In this document: piece after piece, positions 60,238-64,000 of the stretch
Layout: each line of letters opens with the position of its first letter
How positions within the stretch are numbered: the first letter of the stretch is position 1
Assembly (NCBI RefSeq): GCF_013839445.1
Contig: NZ_JACDIT010000009.1
Location: 103,662-167,661, forward strand
DNA: 64,000 bases
Reading direction: 5' to 3'
Source: Chthonobacter albigriseus
Lineage (GTDB): Bacteria; Pseudomonadota; Alphaproteobacteria; Rhizobiales; Pleomorphomonadaceae
Program-made: the position numbers and the translations under genes
Notes under the pieces: model-generated
What the model saw: only the letters and a program-made list of their open reading frames with translations
Told to the model about the DNA's origin: nothing
The model's database searches: none

Positions 60238-61428
60238 ATGCGTCGCCTGGAAGCTCTCGACGGCCTCAGAGGCTATTTCCTCGTCTTTATGGTGCTCAAT
60301 CACCTGAGCTTCGCCGGAGGCTACCTCCTGGTGAAGATCAATCACGGCGAGCTCGGCTTCGTCCAGGACGCCCAGGGATTCGTGTTCATGTCCGGCCTTC
60401 TGGTCGGCATGGTCTACGCCGGGCAGATGAAGAAGCGCGGCTACGACGCAGGTGCAGCAAAGATCCGCAATCGCGCCCGCGAACTCTACATGTGGGCGCT
60501 CTTCTGCCTCATCGCGGTGATGGCGCTCGTCGCCCTCGTCAAGGACGCGCGCACCATCTGGGAGCCCTATCTCTGGCAACTCGCCGAGAACGACCTCCAC
60601 TTCGCCGCCGCTGCCGCGCTGCTCCTTTACCAGCCCACCTTCATGGACATCCTGCCCCAGTACATCGTCTACATGATGGTGGCGCCGCCGCTTGTCTGGA
60701 TGTGCGTCAACGGCCGCTGGCAGGCGGTGGCCATCGGCTCGCTCGTGCTCTGGCTCGCCGTCCAGTTCGGCGCGCACCTGCCGCTCGCCAACGCCGTCGA
60801 CGCCGCCATGAAGCAGGTCGACCCGGCGCTGGCCCTCCGCGCCCACTTCAACGTCTTCGCCTGGCAGGTCGTCTTCATGAGCGGCCTCGTCCTCGGCGCA
60901 CTGACCAGCGCCCGCCGCATCGACTGGGCGAAGATCATGGACCCGAACCGCACCACCCTGGCGTGGACCGCCTTGATCCTCACCCTCTTCTTCCTGGCGC
61001 TCCGCCTTTCCCGCACCTTCGAGGTCTTCCCCGAGGCGATGGGCCAGCGTTTCCCCGCGCTCGACAACCGCGGCGAGTTCTCCATCCTCTACGCCCTGAA
61101 CTTCGCCGCCGTCGCCTACCTCCTCGCCTGGACGATGATGGCCGGCATCCGCTCGGAAAGCCCTGCGCTCCGCCGCGTCGGCGAGGCTCTCCACAGCCTC
61201 TTCCAGCTGCCCTTCCTGCGCCTGATCGGACGGCACTCCCTGCACGTCTACGTCTGGCACGTGGTCGTCATCTACCTCCTCAAGGCCGTCGACTTCCACT
61301 ACGGCCCCTTCAACGAGGCGACCAAGACCGCCATCGCGCTCCTCGCCGTCGCCTCCCTCGCCGTCCCCGCCTGGTACCGCGAAGCCCGCGCCGCCCGCCT
61401 CAAGGCCGGGGCCGCCACAACGGCGTGA
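60238..61428 (+). CDS. opgC: OpgC-like membrane acyltransferase
   Basis: A 396-residue inner-membrane protein with about ten TM segments. It opens RRLEALDGLRGYFLVFMVLNHLSF, the start of the OpgC/acyltransferase-3-like fold, and continues with GFVQDAQGFVFMSGLLVGMVYA, YMVVAPPLVW-like loops (YIVYMMVAPPLVWMC), and GRHSLHVYVWHVVVIYLL. OpgC proteins transfer succinyl (or other) groups onto periplasmic glucans that balance osmotic pressure. ATG at 60238 has GAGGTGAGAAG just upstream. It stands alone; opgG/opgH are not in the window. The acyl group transferred cannot be read from sequence. Confidence 0.88.
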   Translation: MRRLEALDGLRGYFLVFMVLNHLSFAGGYLLVKINHGELGFVQDAQGFVFMSGLLVGMVYAGQMKKRGYDAGAAKIRNRARELYMWALFCLIAVMALVALVKDARTIWEPYLWQLAENDLHFAAAAALLLYQPTFMDILPQYIVYMMVAPPLVWMCVNGRWQAVAIGSLVLWLAVQFGAHLPLANAVDAAMKQVDPALALRAHFNVFAWQVVFMSGLVLGALTSARRIDWAKIMDPNRTTLAWTALILTLFFLALRLSRTFEVFPEAMGQRFPALDNRGEFSILYALNFAAVAYLLAWTMMAGIRSESPALRRVGEALHSLFQLPFLRLIGRHSLHVYVWHVVVIYLLKAVDFHYGPFNEATKTAIALLAVASLAVPAWYREARAARLKAGAATTA

Positions 61429-61498
61429 GCGGTCGCGCGTGCGAGAACAAGGTGAGGGGATCGGCAAAAGCTAACCCCTCGCCGAACCGTCTCGACGA

Positions 61499-61969
61499 TC
61501 AGAGACATCGTGCCAAGTGGACGGCCAACCTCGTGCTGCACGCAACGATCAGGTATCCAGCGAACATCAATCCAAAAAGTTTCGCCGCATGAACCAAGTG
61601 ACCGAATGAGAAAGCAACAACGTCCTTCGCCAGGCCAGGGTACGCGAGAAAACCCAAAGCCAAGACGACTGTCGATCCGATGAAAGCAAGGGCGCCGCTG
61701 ACACACGCGGCCATCCCCGCATCGTCATCGCCACCAACTTTATACAACGTCGTACCGGATGCGGCAGCAAAGGCTCCCAGGAGCAACCATTTCGTCCAAA
61801 CTGCAGGATTGGCGTTGATGAGCAGCAGCCAGCAGGCTGCAAAGATCAGCTGTAAAGCGAAACCAGCCGCTACAACTGCGCTGAACTGATTCAACCGCGC
61901 CCTGCTCAATGCTCTCCAGCTCCAAATTAAGATTCTACGCAACCGTATATCTTGCAGGGCCTTGCGCAA
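61499..61969 (-). CDS. Hypothetical membrane protein in a lower-GC patch
   Basis: A 156-residue protein with about four hydrophobic segments: FSAVVAAGFALQLIFAACWLL, WLLLGAFAAASGTTLY, GALAFIGSTVVLALGFLAY and LFGLMFAGYLIVACSTRLAV. I recognise no domain. The start MRKALQDIRLRRILIWSWRA is basic and likely cytoplasmic. Base composition and codon use are clearly less GC-rich than those of the neighbours, and the flanking gaps share this. It may be a recent arrival or a species-specific gene. Function is unknown. Confidence 0.6.
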   Translation of the reverse strand: MRKALQDIRLRRILIWSWRALSRARLNQFSAVVAAGFALQLIFAACWLLLINANPAVWTKWLLLGAFAAASGTTLYKVGGDDDAGMAACVSGALAFIGSTVVLALGFLAYPGLAKDVVAFSFGHLVHAAKLFGLMFAGYLIVACSTRLAVHLARCL

Positions 61970-62203
61970 TCGGAAATTTTGATCGGAGCTGGACGCAGTG
62001 TAGAGCTGTCTGCAACGTCGATCAGCTTCAGATCGTATTGCCGGATCCGACTTGTGGACGTTGCTTGGGTCCCGTCGGGGTTCTCCCCGCGTAAGGCCTT
62101 TCGCTCGAACTTTCGCTTGACGTTCGTTTCCTTTCGCATAATCTCCCCTTCAAGCAGCTGATCGAAAACAAAATGCTGCACTGCAAGGGAGGAGCACGCG
62201 GCC

Positions 62204-63724
62204 ATGGCCGACGTGGACGTTCTCGTCATCGGCGGAGGGATCAACGGCTGCGGCATTGCCCGCGACGCCGTCGGTCGCGGCTACTCGGTGCTGCTCGCCG
62301 AGATGAACGATCTGGCCTCCGGCACCTCCTCCTGGTCCACCAAGCTGATCCACGGCGGCCTGCGCTACCTGGAGCACTACGAGTTCCGTCTCGTCCGCGA
62401 GGCGCTGCAGGAGCGCGAGGTGCTGTGGGCGATGGCCCCGCACATCATCCGCCCGCTCCGCTTCGTGCTGCCCCATTCCAAGGGCCTCAGGCCCGCCTGG
62501 CTGCTGCGCCTCGGCCTCTTCCTCTACGACCACCTCGGCGGCCGCAAGCGCCTGCCGCCCACCCGCACGCTCGATCTCACCACCGACGTCACCGGCAAGC
62601 CGCTCAAGGGCGGCTTTAGCAAGGGCTTCGAGTATTCCGACTGCTGGGTGGAGGACACCCGCCTCGTCGTCCTCAATGCCCGAGATGCAGCCGACCGCGG
62701 CGCCACCGTGCTCACCCGCACCCGGGTCGCGGCGCTCCGCCGGGCCGACGGCCACTGGGTCGCTACGCTGGAGGACCGCCAGTCCGGCGCCCGGCGCGAG
62801 GTCACCGCCCGCATCGTCGTCAATGCCGCCGGCCCTTGGGTCGACGAGGTCCTGCGCGGCCCCCTCGGCCGCAACGACGCCCACAACGTACGCCTCGTCC
62901 AGGGCTCGCACATCGTCGTCCGCCAGATGTTCCGGCACGATCGCGCCTACATCTTCCAGAACCCGGACGGCCGCATCATCTTCGCCATCCCCTACGAGGG
63001 CGAGTTCACGCTGATCGGCACCACCGACCGCGACTGGACCGGCGACCCCGCCGCCGTCCGCATCTCCGACGAGGAGACCGACTACCTCCTCGCCGCCGCC
63101 AGCGAGTATTTCGCCGAGCCTGTCACCCGCGCCGACATCGTCTGGACCTACTCCGGCGTGCGCCCGTTGTTCGACGACGGTGCATCCAAGGCGCAGGAAG
63201 CCACCCGCGACTACGTGCTGAAGGTCGACGGCGAGGCCGCCGCGCCGCGCCTCGTCAACGTCTTCGGCGGCAAGATCACCACCTACCGCCGGCTTGCCGA
63301 AAGCGTTCTGGAAAAGGTCGAGGAGGCGATCGGCCGCCGCAACCGCCCCTGGACCTCGGGTGCCACCCTACCCGGCGGCGATTTCCCGGTGGAAGGCTTC
63401 GACGCGCTGGTGTCCTTACTCCAGCAGGCGCATCCTCAGGTCACGCCCGCTCTCGTCCGGCGCCTTGCCCGCGCTTATGGCACCCGGGCCCGCGACCTTC
63501 TGGGCGACGCGCGGACAGACGCCGACCTCGGCCGCGACTTCGGTGCCGGCCTGACGGAGGCGGAAATCCGCTACCTCGTCGACCGCGAATGGGCCGTCAG
63601 CGCCGAGGACATCCTCTGGCGCCGCTCCAAGCTCGGCCTCCGCCTGGCGCCCGCCGAGGCGTCGGCCTTGGACGACTTCATGAAGGGGCAGCCACGGTCC
63701 ACCCAGGCCGCGTCCGTCCGCTAG
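62204..63724 (+). CDS. glpD: Aerobic glycerol-3-phosphate dehydrogenase
   Basis: A 506-residue FAD enzyme of the inner-membrane face that oxidises glycerol-3-phosphate to dihydroxyacetone phosphate and feeds electrons to quinone. The FAD site is DVLVIGGGINGCGIARDAVGRGYSVLLAE, then LASGTSSWSTKLIHGGLRYLEHYEF and RIVVNAAGPWVDEVL. The substrate region is TDRDWTGDP, VWTYSGVRPLFDDG, and FGGKITTYRRLAESVLEKV. The C-terminal domain (about 390-500) is complete. GGGAGGAG lies just before the ATG. A glpS-like gene follows at 63935; in rhizobia glpD also neighbours the glpSTPQUV glycerol uptake genes. Confidence 0.97.
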   Translation: MADVDVLVIGGGINGCGIARDAVGRGYSVLLAEMNDLASGTSSWSTKLIHGGLRYLEHYEFRLVREALQEREVLWAMAPHIIRPLRFVLPHSKGLRPAWLLRLGLFLYDHLGGRKRLPPTRTLDLTTDVTGKPLKGGFSKGFEYSDCWVEDTRLVVLNARDAADRGATVLTRTRVAALRRADGHWVATLEDRQSGARREVTARIVVNAAGPWVDEVLRGPLGRNDAHNVRLVQGSHIVVRQMFRHDRAYIFQNPDGRIIFAIPYEGEFTLIGTTDRDWTGDPAAVRISDEETDYLLAAASEYFAEPVTRADIVWTYSGVRPLFDDGASKAQEATRDYVLKVDGEAAAPRLVNVFGGKITTYRRLAESVLEKVEEAIGRRNRPWTSGATLPGGDFPVEGFDALVSLLQQAHPQVTPALVRRLARAYGTRARDLLGDARTDADLGRDFGAGLTEAEIRYLVDREWAVSAEDILWRRSKLGLRLAPAEASALDDFMKGQPRSTQAASVR

Positions 63725-63818
63725 AACACCGCTTTCGCCGGCCGGGAGGACGGCGGACGCACCAGGATGATCGAAGGAACCGGGATCGACCCAGGCACAG
63801 CCCGTTCTGCGCCCTAAT

Positions 63819-63846
63819 CGATTCAATTATCTTGATATATGAATCG
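63819..63846. promoter_or_regulatory. Inverted repeat before the glpS-like gene
   Basis: CGATTCA-N14-TGAATCG, perfect 7-bp arms around an AT-rich centre, about 89 bp before the glpS-like start. The AT-rich core may contain promoter elements, and the repeat could be an operator for a glycerol regulator such as GlpR. That is inference; the regulator gene is not in the window. Confidence 0.45.
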
Positions 63847-63934
63847 CCGGACTTTTCTCCGGCGCGAACGAGACCAAGACCCGGCGCCCGGTTTCCCGAG
63901 AGGAGGGAGCCCGGGATGGCCCGAGGGAGAGACG

Positions 63935-64000
63935 ATGCTGGAACTGATCGACGTCACCAAGAAGGTCGGAGCGGAGACCCATCTCGCGAACGTGTCGATG
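63935..64000 (+). CDS. ABC transporter ATP-binding protein, start only (GlpS-like)
   Basis: The first 22 codons of a gene cut by the right edge: MLELIDVTKKVGAETHLANV. The phrase MLEL-x-VTKxVGAxTH matches, as I recall, the start of GlpS, an ATPase of the glycerol ABC transporter GlpSTPQUV of rhizobia. Position after glpD supports it. GAGGGAGAG precedes the ATG. Too little is visible for certainty, as Walker motifs lie outside the window. Confidence 0.7.
   Translation, partial: MLELIDVTKKVGAETHLANVSM

Overview
The window is a GC-rich chromosomal segment from an alphaproteobacterium, most likely of the order Hyphomicrobiales (Rhizobiales). The pointers are a CtrA/SciP/FlbD-type flagellar control circuit, TTAA-N7-TTAA boxes, DUF1153, DUF2293, DUF2336 and extensin-like proteins, and a glpD gene followed by a glpS-like ABC transporter gene. 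I place no genus. Gene density is high, operons are compact, and ATGA overlaps and GTG starts are common.

Layout. (1) 1-4681, minus: a chemosensory operon (cheW, cheR-TPR, cheW, mcp, cheA) whose content resembles Wsp-type alternative systems; cheA runs off the left edge. (2) 4830-9336, plus: redox and stress genes, namely a glutathionyl-hydroquinone reductase, an aldo/keto reductase broken by a one-base frameshift, an intact aldo/keto reductase, a DUF2293 protein and a Cys-rich copper-storage-like protein. (3) 9424-11493, minus: tRNA-Met, a methyltransferase and mnmA. (4) 11612-23231, plus: a flagellar cluster fliK-flgD, sciP, fliF-fliG-fliH-fliN-flbD, flhA, with a sigma-54 promoter before fliK, CtrA-like boxes before sciP, fliF and flhA, and a shared inverted repeat CGGCA-N5-TGCCG before fliK, fliF and flhA (last base differs at flhA). 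A REP-like hairpin repeat lies between flbD and flhA. (5) 23264-25043: an extensin-like lipoprotein and a CDF-type transporter. (6) 25081-31615, minus: a methionine operon read as ArsR/methyltransferase regulator, metF, metH N-terminal part, antitoxin, PIN toxin, metH remainder. (7) 31740-36172: DUF2336, trmO, MOSC, PepSY and a DUF2946-like protein.

(8) 36252-47772: a gluconate/ketogluconate/idonate catabolic locus with a CUT2 ABC transporter, gluconolactonase, idonate dehydrogenase, 2-hydroxyacid dehydrogenase, gluconate 5-dehydrogenase, gluconokinase, a beta-hydroxyacid dehydrogenase and two LacI-family regulators. GntR-like palindromes (core TTAYCGRTAA) sit in both divergent promoter regions. 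(9) 47794-52239, minus: a small protein, a trans-aconitate methyltransferase-like protein, ettA and a globin-coupled chemoreceptor. (10) 52240-59697: a gene-free AT-richer stretch, a DUF1097 membrane protein, a 63-residue conserved-looking protein and a tetR-MFP-RND efflux operon whose pump carries an unusual insertion. (11) 59759-64000: a small membrane protein, opgC, a lower-GC membrane protein, glpD and the start of glpS.

The best candidates for new biology are the toxin-antitoxin pair embedded inside a split methionine synthase within a regulated operon, the shared CGGCA-N5-TGCCG element linking three flagellar promoters, and the RND pump with about 90 extra residues between its two halves. 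Functional names come from recognising sequence motifs by eye; no database search was run.
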